A stretch of DNA of 9,700 nt from Opitutaceae bacterium UBA4094. Its GTDB lineage: Bacteria > Verrucomicrobiota > Verrucomicrobiia > Opitutales > Opitutaceae. Where the stretch lies: NCBI GenBank assembly GCA_002382525.1, contig DFYA01000060.1, positions 34,240 through 43,939 of the forward strand. Direction: 5' to 3'. Positions 1-5,419 of the stretch are shown piece by piece. The stretch's first letter is position 1; each line of letters begins with the position of its first letter. The translations under genes were made by a program, and so were the position numbers. The notes under the pieces were generated by a model. The model saw nothing but the letters and a program-made list of their open reading frames with translations. It did no database searches and was not told the DNA's origin.

Positions 1-673
1 GATCGCCGGCAAGGTCGCCTGCGTGTGTGGCTACGGCGACGTGGGCAAAGGCTCCGCGTTCTCGCTCAAGGGCTTTGGCGCCCGCGTCATCGTCACCGAG
101 GTCGATCCGATCAACGCCCTTCAGGCCGCGATGGAAGGCTTCGAGGTCAACACCGTCGAGAGCACGCTCGGTGTCGCCGACATCTACGTGACCACCACCG
201 GTAACAAGGATGTGATCACCCTCGAGCACATGCAGAAGATGAAGGCCCAGGCCATCGTCTGTAACATCGGCCACTTCGACAACGAGATCCAAGTCGACCA
301 GCTCTACAACGCCAAGGGTGTGAATCGGGTGACGATCAAGCCGCAATACGACATGTTCACGTTCCCCAAAGGCAACAGCATCTACCTGTTGGCCGAGGGT
401 CGTCTGGTGAACCTCGGCTGCGCCACCGGTCACCCGTCGTTCGTTATGTCGAATTCCTTTACTAACCAGACGCTCGCCCAGCTCGATCTCTGGAAGAACA
501 AGGACGTCTACAAGGTCGGCGTGTATCGCCTGCCCAAGCACCTCGACGAAGAAGTCGCCCGTCTCCACCTGGAGAAAATCGGCGCGAAGCTCACCAAGCT
601 CACCTCGGAGCAAGCCGCCTACCTCGGCGTGTCCCCCGACGGTCCCTACAAGCCCGAGCACTACCGTTACTAA
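1..673 (+). CDS. ahcY: S-adenosylhomocysteine hydrolase (adenosylhomocysteinase), C-terminal half, 5' end outside window
   Basis: The enzyme splits S-adenosylhomocysteine into adenosine and homocysteine in the cytoplasm. This removes the inhibitory by-product of SAM-dependent methyltransferases and feeds the methionine cycle. The reading frame is open from base 2, so the gene begins upstream. The visible 223 residues start in the NAD-binding Rossmann domain with the family signature CGYGDVGKG (GxGxxG), followed by TTTGNKDVI, NIGHFDNEI and GCATGHPSFVMSNSF. The C-terminus is the diagnostic KPEHYRY, where the conserved Lys/Tyr of the tail reach into the partner subunit's NAD site. About half of a usual 430-470-residue protein is present and nothing in it looks broken. 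A strong terminator follows 29 nt after the TAA, so it is the last gene of its transcript. Family assignment is near certain; only the missing 5' part is unknown. Confidence 0.97.
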   Translation, partial: IAGKVACVCGYGDVGKGSAFSLKGFGARVIVTEVDPINALQAAMEGFEVNTVESTLGVADIYVTTTGNKDVITLEHMQKMKAQAIVCNIGHFDNEIQVDQLYNAKGVNRVTIKPQYDMFTFPKGNSIYLLAEGRLVNLGCATGHPSFVMSNSFTNQTLAQLDLWKNKDVYKVGVYRLPKHLDEEVARLHLEKIGAKLTKLTSEQAAYLGVSPDGPYKPEHYRY

Positions 674-701
674 ACGGCGTGCGACGAAACTTCGTCCCTT
701 G

Positions 702-731
702 AAAGGCCGGCCCGATGGGCCGGTCTTTTTT
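702..731 (+). terminator. intrinsic terminator of ahcY
   Basis: A 9-bp stem (705-713 with 717-725, one G-T pair, otherwise G-C) closes a 3-nt loop GAT. It is followed by six T residues at 726-731 and preceded by AAA, which can extend the stem. It lies just downstream of the ahcY stop codon. This is a textbook rho-independent terminator in the + direction. Confidence 0.92.
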
Positions 732-803
732 GCAGGTGAGCACCTTGCGCGCGCACCACAATTTTGGACGAGAGCCGGTTGCAATGAGGCGGGCCTCCTT
801 GTC

Positions 804-831
804 TTGACCAATCCGGCTACGGCTTTTCAAT
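804..831 (+). promoter_or_regulatory. possible sigma70-type promoter of the LysM-amidase gene
   Basis: TTGACC at 804-809 (5 of 6 to TTGACA) is separated by 16 nt from TTCAAT at 826-831 (4 of 6 to TATAAT). A start of transcription near 838 would give a leader of about 28 nt before the ATG at 866. The site lies between the ahcY terminator and the gene, where a promoter is required. The match is moderate and unproven. Confidence 0.3.
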
Positions 832-854
832 CGCTGGCGATGGCCGGCAACCCT

Positions 855-858
855 AGGA
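855..858 (+). promoter_or_regulatory. Shine-Dalgarno AGGA of the LysM-amidase gene
   Basis: AGGA ends 7 nt before the ATG at 866 and supports that start. It is worth listing because it is the only reasonable Shine-Dalgarno sequence I find before any start codon in the window. Confidence 0.5.
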
Positions 859-865
859 ACAACAC

Positions 866-1597
866 ATGACGAGTCGGCGTGCATTTCTGCGCACGCTGGG
901 TTGCGGCTTGGCGGGTTTCGCAGTCGGCGGGCCCACGTTGTTTGCGCAGGCCTCCGGGGCGCGCACGTATAAGGTGGCGCGGGGCGATACGCTCGGCGTG
1001 ATCGCGGCCCGGCACGGCGTAACGGTGACCGCGCTTAAAATCGCGAATGGATTGAAGAGCGATCGTATCTTGATCGGGCAGGTGCTAACGATTCCCGGTG
1101 CGGGCCCCAGCGGCGTGTTGAAGGACGTCGTAGACGCTACGACCAGCCTGCGCATCCAGCGCGGACGTTGGCGCTATGTGGTGTTGCACCACAGCGGAAT
1201 CGAGGCGGGCAACGCGCGCAGCTACGGCGCCGCCCACAAACGCCGCGGCATGGAGAACGGCCTCGCGTATGACTTTGTGATCGGCAACGGCAAAGACTCG
1301 GGCGACGGCGAGATCGAGATCGGTCCGCGTTGGCTTAAGCAGATCGACGGCGGCCATGTGCGGAACGCGTTCTACAACACGCACGGCATCGGCATCTGCC
1401 TCGTGGGCAATTTCGAAAACCGCCGCCCCGGTGCGCGCCAGATGGAATCGTTGACCGCGTTGGTGGATTGGCTGCGCGACGATGCGCCGCTGGGAGCACG
1501 ACCCAAGTTCACCGTGCACCGCTGGGTGGATAAAAACCACACGCTGTGTCCGGGGCGGTATTTCCCTTACGCGGAAATGAAGAAGCGCTACGGCTGA
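866..1597 (+). CDS. Tat-exported LysM plus N-acetylmuramoyl-L-alanine amidase (amidase_2/PGRP fold)
   Basis: This is a predicted periplasmic or wall-bound zinc amidase that would cut the bond between N-acetylmuramic acid and the stem peptide of peptidoglycan. The 243-residue protein starts with a twin-arginine signal, SRRAFLR at residues 3-9, then a hydrophobic stretch to about 27 and FAQA, a plausible signal peptidase site. One LysM domain follows at 35-77 (YKVARGDTLGVIAARHGV ... ILIGQVLTIP), which would anchor the protein to glycan. The catalytic domain spans about 102-243: LHHSG supplies zinc ligand H108, Y135 in LAYDFVIG sits at the catalytic tyrosine position, and H218 and C228 (VHRW ... 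LCPG) are the other two ligands, as in T7 lysozyme and PGRPs. All key residues are present. It is monocistronic, bounded by the ahcY terminator and a convergent gene. Function is inferred from motifs; the role (growth, recycling or autolysis) is not visible. Confidence 0.93.
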   Translation: MTSRRAFLRTLGCGLAGFAVGGPTLFAQASGARTYKVARGDTLGVIAARHGVTVTALKIANGLKSDRILIGQVLTIPGAGPSGVLKDVVDATTSLRIQRGRWRYVVLHHSGIEAGNARSYGAAHKRRGMENGLAYDFVIGNGKDSGDGEIEIGPRWLKQIDGGHVRNAFYNTHGIGICLVGNFENRRPGARQMESLTALVDWLRDDAPLGARPKFTVHRWVDKNHTLCPGRYFPYAEMKKRYG

Positions 1598-1639
1598 GTG
1601 GAGAGGTTTGCTGGCGCAGCCGGAACGGGGCGGGACGGA

Positions 1640-1658
1640 GGGGGCGGATTGCGCCCCC
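1640..1658. terminator. GC hairpin between convergent genes, possible weak terminator
   Basis: A perfect 7-bp stem (1640-1646 GGGGGCG with 1652-1658 CGCCCCC) closes a 5-nt loop. It sits in the 124-nt gap between the convergent amidase gene and the 84-aa gene. There is no T-tract on either side, so it may act only as a weak or bidirectional transcription block. Confidence 0.25.
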
Positions 1659-1721
1659 GGAGCGTCGACGGAATCGCGAACAAGCTCGTTTCCCACGAAC
1701 GGCAGCGTGGTGCGCGGCCGC

Positions 1722-1976
1722 TTACTTTTTGGAGGCGAGGAGCTCGGCGAGCTTGGCTTCGTCCACGGTGCCCTGCACGGCGTGCAGGTGGTGGAGGACG
1801 CCCATGCGGTCTTCCGGCGCGGCGGTGGAGATGTCGAGCATCCAGTCCTCGGTTTTGGCGGCGGCGACAATGACCTCGTCGGCCCAGGCGATCACCTCGG
1901 CGGCGGTGACAAAGCCTTCGGTGAGGCCACGGATGAAGAATTCGGCTTGGGTGCGGTAGTCGGTGGAGGAGGACAT
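1722..1976 (-). CDS. hypothetical small protein, 84 aa
   Basis: I do not recognise a family. The 84-residue product is soluble, mildly acidic and probably all-helical: residues 5-48 (DYRTQAEFFIRGLTEGF ... DEVIVAAA) and 53-82 read as amphipathic helices with no signal peptide or membrane segment. I chose the ATG at 1976. The frame stays open up to 2240, but that part runs through the end of the aldo/keto reductase gene in another frame and has Arg/Ser-rich composition typical of a shadow. No Shine-Dalgarno is seen. It lies 89 nt downstream of the aldo/keto reductase gene on the same strand and could be its co-transcribed partner. The ordered helical pattern supports a real gene; the function is unknown. 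Confidence 0.72.
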   Translation of the reverse strand: MSSSTDYRTQAEFFIRGLTEGFVTAAEVIAWADEVIVAAAKTEDWMLDISTAAPEDRMGVLHHLHAVQGTVDEAKLAELLASKK

Positions 1977-2065
1977 GGTGGTGAGTTGGGTTGACGTTTG
2001 AAGGAGGGAAAAGCGGTCAGTGTCGGCAGCGGAATTGCACGCGGCGAGTCGCAATTTTGGGCGGA

Positions 2066-3049
2066 TTAATAAGGCCCGCGAATGTGTTCGGCGATGGAGC
2101 GTGTGTAGAACGCGGCCAGTCGTTCGTGGGTGGTCGTATCGAGAGGCGGAAGCGCGGAGGCCGCGACATTGCCGGCGACTTGAGCGGGGTTGCGCGCACC
2201 CGGAATCACGGTGCTTACCGCCTCGAAGTCGAGGCACCAACGCAACGCCCAGGCTGCCATGCTCACGTTGTCCGGAACAAGCGGTTTGAGCGCGGTGGCC
2301 GCTTCGACGCCGAGTTCGTAGGGCAGGCCGGCGAAGGTTTCGCCGACGTTGAAGTGCTGACCGTCGCGGTTGAATCGACGGTGGTCGTCTTCCGGGAAGA
2401 CGGTCTGCGCGGTGAGTTTGCCGGAGAGAAGTCCGCTGGCGAGTGGCAGGCGGACGATGAGACCGATGCGCCTCGTGCGAGCGGACTCGAACAACGTGTG
2501 AATGGGTTTCTGACGAAAGATGTTGAAGATGATCTGGAGCGTGGCGACGCCGCCGTGTTCGACGCAGAAGAGGGCTTCGTCCATCGATTCGACGCTGGCG
2601 CCGTAGGCCTTGAGTTTGCCCTCGCGTTTGAGTTCTTCGAGCCAGCCCAGCATCTCGCCGCGCTTCAGGACCTCGGTCGGGATGCAGTGGAGTTGGGTGA
2701 GGTCGAGCGCGTCCACGCCGAGGTTTTTGAGGGAGTCTTCAGTGAAGCGACGAACGTGGTCGCGGGTGAAGCCATGGGGCCAATCGCGACGGCCCAGCTT
2801 GGTGGCGATAAAAACGCGGTCGCGGGCGGCGGGCGTGTTTCGGAGGAAGTTGCCGATGAGGGCTTCGCTGCGGCCGTTGCCGTAAACATCGGCGGTGTCG
2901 AAGAACGTAACCCCGGCGTCGTAAGCGGCGCGCAAGGTATCGAGCGCGGTGGCGTCGGTGACCTCGCCCCAGCCGCCGCCGAGTTGCCACGTGCCGAGGC
3001 CAATTTCGCTGACGTCACGACCGGTGTTTCCGAGGGGGCGGGTGTTCAT
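2066..3049 (-). CDS. aldo/keto reductase
   Basis: This is a cytoplasmic NADPH-dependent oxidoreductase with a TIM-barrel fold, reducing an aldehyde or ketone to an alcohol; the substrate cannot be read from sequence. The 327 residues match the usual family length. The complete catalytic tetrad is visible: D51 and Y56 in FFDTADVYGNGRSE, K84 in IATKLG, and H121 in LTQLHC. The N-terminus has the typical MNTRPLGNTGRDVSEIGLGT strand. LASGLLSGKL at 203-212 and IPGARNPAQVAGN at 282-294 are the cofactor-binding signatures of the YajO/Tas-like subgroup. The first ATG of the frame (3049) begins right at the conserved N-terminus, so the start is secure, although no Shine-Dalgarno precedes it. It follows the 282-aa membrane protein gene by 54 nt, so they may share a transcript. 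Confidence 0.96.
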   Translation of the reverse strand: MNTRPLGNTGRDVSEIGLGTWQLGGGWGEVTDATALDTLRAAYDAGVTFFDTADVYGNGRSEALIGNFLRNTPAARDRVFIATKLGRRDWPHGFTRDHVRRFTEDSLKNLGVDALDLTQLHCIPTEVLKRGEMLGWLEELKREGKLKAYGASVESMDEALFCVEHGGVATLQIIFNIFRQKPIHTLFESARTRRIGLIVRLPLASGLLSGKLTAQTVFPEDDHRRFNRDGQHFNVGETFAGLPYELGVEAATALKPLVPDNVSMAAWALRWCLDFEAVSTVIPGARNPAQVAGNVAASALPPLDTTTHERLAAFYTRSIAEHIRGPY

Positions 3050-3103
3050 GGCACCGACGCTGCGATGCGCCGCTCCCGACGCAAGCCGTGCGCGACGAGG
3101 AGA

Positions 3104-3952
3104 TTATTCGCGCGAAGGCGCCTCGCGTTGTTCATCCCGCGGCAGTTTGAGAACCGGCTCGGGGACTCCGACCGGTGGTTCGGGCGCGGGCGTAGCGGCG
3201 GGCGCGGAAGGCTTAAAGGGAATCGGAATGGGGCGGGGCGGAGGAGGGGGCGGGTCGGGGTCGACGCGTGCAAGGGCTGGGTTGATGAACTCCTTGTCGT
3301 CGCTGGGTGAACGACGGACTCGCCATGGCTCGGCGCACGCCTGAATGAAAAGCGCTTTGGAAATGAGCAGTGCAAAGAGCATCGCCAGCCACTCGCCGCC
3401 CCGGCTGTTGCGCCAGAGGGTCTCGAAGAGGCTCTCGTCGGCCTCGACAAATACGAACGGCACCGAACCGTCGTTATCATTTGGAAGCGGAGGGATGGCG
3501 GAAGAGGCGGCGGTTGCGGGCGAGGGTTTGTTGCCCATGGCGCGGTCGAGCAGGCGTTCAAGTTTTTCGGTGCCGGGGACGCGGGAAGGAGGCGTGTCGG
3601 TCGTTGTGCGCGCGCGCAGGCGTCCGGGGATCGGGCGAAGAGGTGTGGCGGGTGCGGTGCGGATCTGTTCGCGCGGAAGGAAGCGGATGAAGTATTGGCG
3701 TCCGGATACAAGATCTTGGTCGGACACGATGATGACGTCGTATTCGGGGGCCAACGTGGCGGGGTAGGCCTGGAGCTTCTTGAGCGGGAGAGGCTCGGCC
3801 CAACGCGAGGCGTTGTAGCGATCGCCGGCGACAAGCGTGGCCTCGCTTCCCTGAGCGCGAATGAAGGCGGTGCTTTGCCACGTTTGCCAAGCGAAGGCGC
3901 CGACAAAACCCGCGATAGCCAAGGCGACGAGGAAGAGGAGGAGCTTTTTCAT
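3104..3952 (-). CDS. hypothetical two-helix membrane protein with proline-rich C-terminal tail, 282 aa
   Basis: I do not recognise a confident family. The start at 3952 gives MKKLLLFLVALAIAGFVGAF, a positively charged N-terminus and a hydrophobic helix (about 3-22). The frame extends to 4006, but that adds 18 polar residues ahead of an ideal signal anchor. A region of about 160 residues follows, including a strand-rich part (YDVIIVSDQDLVSGRQYFIRF, 71-91, split by polar turns). A second hydrophobic helix lies at about 187-206 (WLAMLFALLISKALFIQA). The tail (207-282) begins with WRVRR, which suggests it is cytoplasmic, and contains six consecutive prolines at 234-239 plus many further Pro/Ala/Glu-Pro pairs. 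Predicted topology is N-in, C-in with one periplasmic domain. The helix-domain-helix order is loosely like DUF3592 proteins, but this is speculative. It is upstream of the aldo/keto reductase on the same strand. Confidence 0.75.
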   Translation of the reverse strand: MKKLLLFLVALAIAGFVGAFAWQTWQSTAFIRAQGSEATLVAGDRYNASRWAEPLPLKKLQAYPATLAPEYDVIIVSDQDLVSGRQYFIRFLPREQIRTAPATPLRPIPGRLRARTTTDTPPSRVPGTEKLERLLDRAMGNKPSPATAASSAIPPLPNDNDGSVPFVFVEADESLFETLWRNSRGGEWLAMLFALLISKALFIQACAEPWRVRRSPSDDKEFINPALARVDPDPPPPPPRPIPIPFKPSAPAATPAPEPPVGVPEPVLKLPRDEQREAPSRE

Positions 3953-3970
3953 GCCGTGAGCAGGTGACTC

Positions 3971-4035
3971 TCGGCCCAAAGGGACGTTGAGTGAGCGACG
4001 GGTCAAATGGCGCGGTTTAATGCTGATTGGGCCGA
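3971..4035 (-). repeat. wide perfect inverted repeat in the leader of the 282-aa membrane protein gene
   Basis: TCGGCCCAA at 3971-3979 is the exact reverse complement of TTGGGCCGA at 4027-4035, enclosing 47 nt. It fills the 87-nt gap between the 124-aa gene and the 282-aa gene, ending 18 nt before the start codon at 3952. It could be a folded leader RNA or a pair of operator half-sites. No T-tract follows, so it is not an obvious terminator. Role unknown. Confidence 0.4.
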
Positions 4036-4039
4036 CCGC

Positions 4040-4414
4040 TTATCCAGCCGAATGTGAAAGCGACTCGATGTGGCTAAGAATCCGCCGGTTGCGGGCGTTG
4101 GCTTTCATAAAGCCGTAGCTTAGAAAAAGAAAGCATAGCGCGAAGCCAAGATTCACAAGCCCGAGGTTCATGCGTTCCAGCGCTTTCAGGTAAACGCCCG
4201 AGTAGGTCGCGTTGATGTCGATCCCGCGTATCCATCCATCCCATATATCTCGCAGAGTAGCGTTCTCGAATCCCGCAATGACCGCGCTGAACCGGAGGTT
4301 TATGATGCCGACAACGAGATTGAATGCCGACACGCAGGCCAAGAACGTCGGCGCGAAGTAACGGAAACTTTTAAGCCGAGACGATTGCAGTGATTTCAGG
4401 TCCCTAGGGGTCAT
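4040..4414 (-). CDS. hypothetical two-helix inner-membrane protein, 124 aa
   Basis: I do not recognise a family. The protein has a basic N-terminus (MTPRDLKSLQSSRLKSFR), a first hydrophobic helix at about 19-41 (FAPTFLACVSAFNLVVGIIN), a roughly 40-residue loop with aromatic and acidic residues (DIWDGWIRGIDINATYSGVY), and a second helix at about 83-102 (NLGLVNLGFALCFLFLSYGF). It ends in a basic tail, KANARNRRIL. The positive charge on both ends predicts N-in, C-in with the loop in the periplasm. By eye the gene is less GC-rich than its neighbours, as expected for membrane-coding sequence, so this is not strong evidence of transfer. The start at 4414 is the only ATG that keeps the first helix with its basic flank. 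No Shine-Dalgarno is seen. A terminator-like hairpin lies just upstream, so it may have its own promoter. Confidence 0.75.
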   Translation of the reverse strand: MTPRDLKSLQSSRLKSFRYFAPTFLACVSAFNLVVGIINLRFSAVIAGFENATLRDIWDGWIRGIDINATYSGVYLKALERMNLGLVNLGFALCFLFLSYGFMKANARNRRILSHIESLSHSAG

Positions 4415-4443
4415 GGGTGAAGCAGCGACGGTGTGGCGTGAGA

Positions 4444-4474
4444 AAAGCTGAGCGAGCCGGACAAACTCAGCTTT
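4444..4474 (-). terminator. terminator-like hairpin at the end of the 175-aa gene
   Basis: A perfect 9-bp inverted repeat, AAAGCTGAG at 4444-4452 and CTCAGCTTT at 4466-4474, has a 13-nt loop. Read on the - strand the stem is followed by TTTTCTC. The upstream arm contains the TGA stop (4467-4469) of the 175-aa gene, so the hairpin begins inside the coding sequence. The T-run is short, so efficiency is uncertain. Confidence 0.5.
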
Positions 4475-4994
4475 GGCTCTCGGCGGGGTAGATATTTAGT
4501 CGTTTGAGCGAGGTGGTTGAGGTGAACTCAAACTCCATCGTGAGGCCGTTCTCGTCGTAGGAGAGGACGAGTTCGTTTTCTTCTTCCTCGCGTGATTTCG
4601 GCGGCCCGAACAACGTCTCAACGTGCTCGGGAGAGGTGGTGGACGACAGTCGGTGGGAGTCGATGACGGGCTGCGAGAACGTGATGGGGGCCGCTTTCGG
4701 AAGGCAGGCGTCCGGGGCGATGAAATAGGCGATGTAGGCGAGGCGGTCGGCATCGAAGTCGATCTGGAACCCCGCTTGGGCGTAGATGAGTTCCCAGTAA
4801 TCGTCTTCGGATTTAAGGAAGTGATCGGGACGACCGAAGGCGCTGGCGGATTCCAGTGCATCGCCAAACCGAAGGGGCCCGAAGGCGCGCCTGCTGGAGT
4901 TGAAGCGAGGCGGTTCGGTGATCGTCGAGATCGGCCACTCGCCGGGCGGGACAGTGCGGGGTCCGGCGAAGAATCGGGCGAGAAGGTTCAACAT
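4467..4994 (-). CDS. hypothetical protein with two related ~45-residue modules, 175 aa
   Basis: I do not recognise a named family. The ATG at 4994 gives MLNLLARFFAGPRTVPPGEW. The frame is open to 5228, but that part overlaps the 102-aa gene and is rich in Arg/His/Gly like a shadow. No signal peptide is convincing; the short hydrophobic start is only about 10 residues. The body seems to hold the same module twice: residues 43-92 (FGDALESASAFGRPD ... LIYAQAGFQIDFDAD) and 122-169 (EHVETLFGPPKSREE ... LSYDENGLTMEFEF). In both, an FG-x-P turn is followed by 15-16 residues to an aliphatic-x-Tyr strand, then Tyr-x3-Gly, then five residues to the Phe of an acidic D/E-F strand. The pattern suggests a small alpha/beta fold repeated in tandem. 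It lies 41 nt after the 102-aa gene on the same strand and is probably co-transcribed with it. Confidence 0.75.
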   Translation of the reverse strand: MLNLLARFFAGPRTVPPGEWPISTITEPPRFNSSRRAFGPLRFGDALESASAFGRPDHFLKSEDDYWELIYAQAGFQIDFDADRLAYIAYFIAPDACLPKAAPITFSQPVIDSHRLSSTTSPEHVETLFGPPKSREEEENELVLSYDENGLTMEFEFTSTTSLKRLNIYPAESQS

Positions 4995-5035
4995 GCGCTT
5001 GGGGTGATGCTCTCTCCCTCTGCGGGGAGGCGTGC

Positions 5036-5344
5036 TTACTTTTTGGGCCTCACCAAGACGAACATCAGCGAGGCCGTGGCCTGGGAGGTAGATTTGATTT
5101 CGGTGATCGAATAGATGGCGTAGCCCTCTTGGAAGAATTTGGCCAAATCGGTGTTCACCTTCAGGCTTCCTCGGTCGGCGGTGCCACCTTTGTCGGTGAG
5201 CGGATTTGCCAAGGTGACCACGCCCCAATCGAATGCGGCAATACGGTTGGCTTCGATGGGCGCGAGGAGCACTTGCGTGTGGTCTTGCGCAAAAGAGGCG
5301 GTGGCGCCGAGGAGCAGGCCGATGAGGAGGAAAGGGGTTTTCAT
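5036..5344 (-). CDS. hypothetical secreted protein, 102 aa
   Basis: This is an unrecognised small exported protein. It opens with a clear Sec signal peptide: MKTPFLLIGLLLGATASFAQ, with a lysine, a hydrophobic core at 4-15 and an AxA-like site (SFA before Q20), giving a mature protein of about 83 residues. The mature part contains no cysteine, so it is not a lipoprotein. It alternates beta-like stretches (FDWGVVTLANPL; GYAIYSITEIKS; ASLMFVLVRP). It ends in PKK. The signal peptide fixes the start at 5344; no Shine-Dalgarno precedes it. It is the first gene after the fabV terminator, so a promoter should lie within 5345-5419, but none is convincing. The next gene on the strand, the 175-aa protein, starts 41 nt downstream, suggesting a pair. 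Confidence 0.8.
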   Translation of the reverse strand: MKTPFLLIGLLLGATASFAQDHTQVLLAPIEANRIAAFDWGVVTLANPLTDKGGTADRGSLKVNTDLAKFFQEGYAIYSITEIKSTSQATASLMFVLVRPKK

Positions 5345-5385
5345 GGGAGCGGATCTCGGTCGCGGGACGTCGCTTCTACTTTAGC

Positions 5386-5413
5386 AAAAAGCCCGGCGTT
5401 GAGGCCGGGCTTT
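5386..5413 (-). terminator. intrinsic terminator of fabV
   Basis: On the - strand a 7-bp all-GC stem, extendable by three A-T pairs (5404-5413 with 5388-5397), closes a 6-nt loop and runs into TTTTT (5390-5386). It starts 7 nt after the fabV stop codon. This is a strong rho-independent terminator that separates fabV from the downstream hypothetical genes. Confidence 0.92.
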
Positions 5414-5419
5414 GGAGTG

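Noticed and set aside
1977..2240. Upstream extension of the 84-aa frame
   Set aside because: It overlaps the last part of the aldo/keto reductase gene on the same strand in another frame and has shadow composition.
1991..3310. 439-codon open frame on the + strand
   Set aside because: It lies antisense to the aldo/keto reductase, which has full catalytic motifs. Its Gly/Val/Glu/Arg-rich translation is the usual mirror of a high-GC gene and shows no domain.
1720..5046. Identical 13-mer GCTTACTTTTTGG at 1720-1732 and 5034-5046
   Set aside because: Both copies cover a Lys-Lys-stop end of a gene, so the match is explained by coding of the same C-terminal residues plus chance flanks.
4995..5228. 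Upstream extension of the 175-aa frame
   Set aside because: It would run through most of the secreted 102-aa gene on the same strand; the residues are Arg/His/Gly-rich and unlike the protein body.
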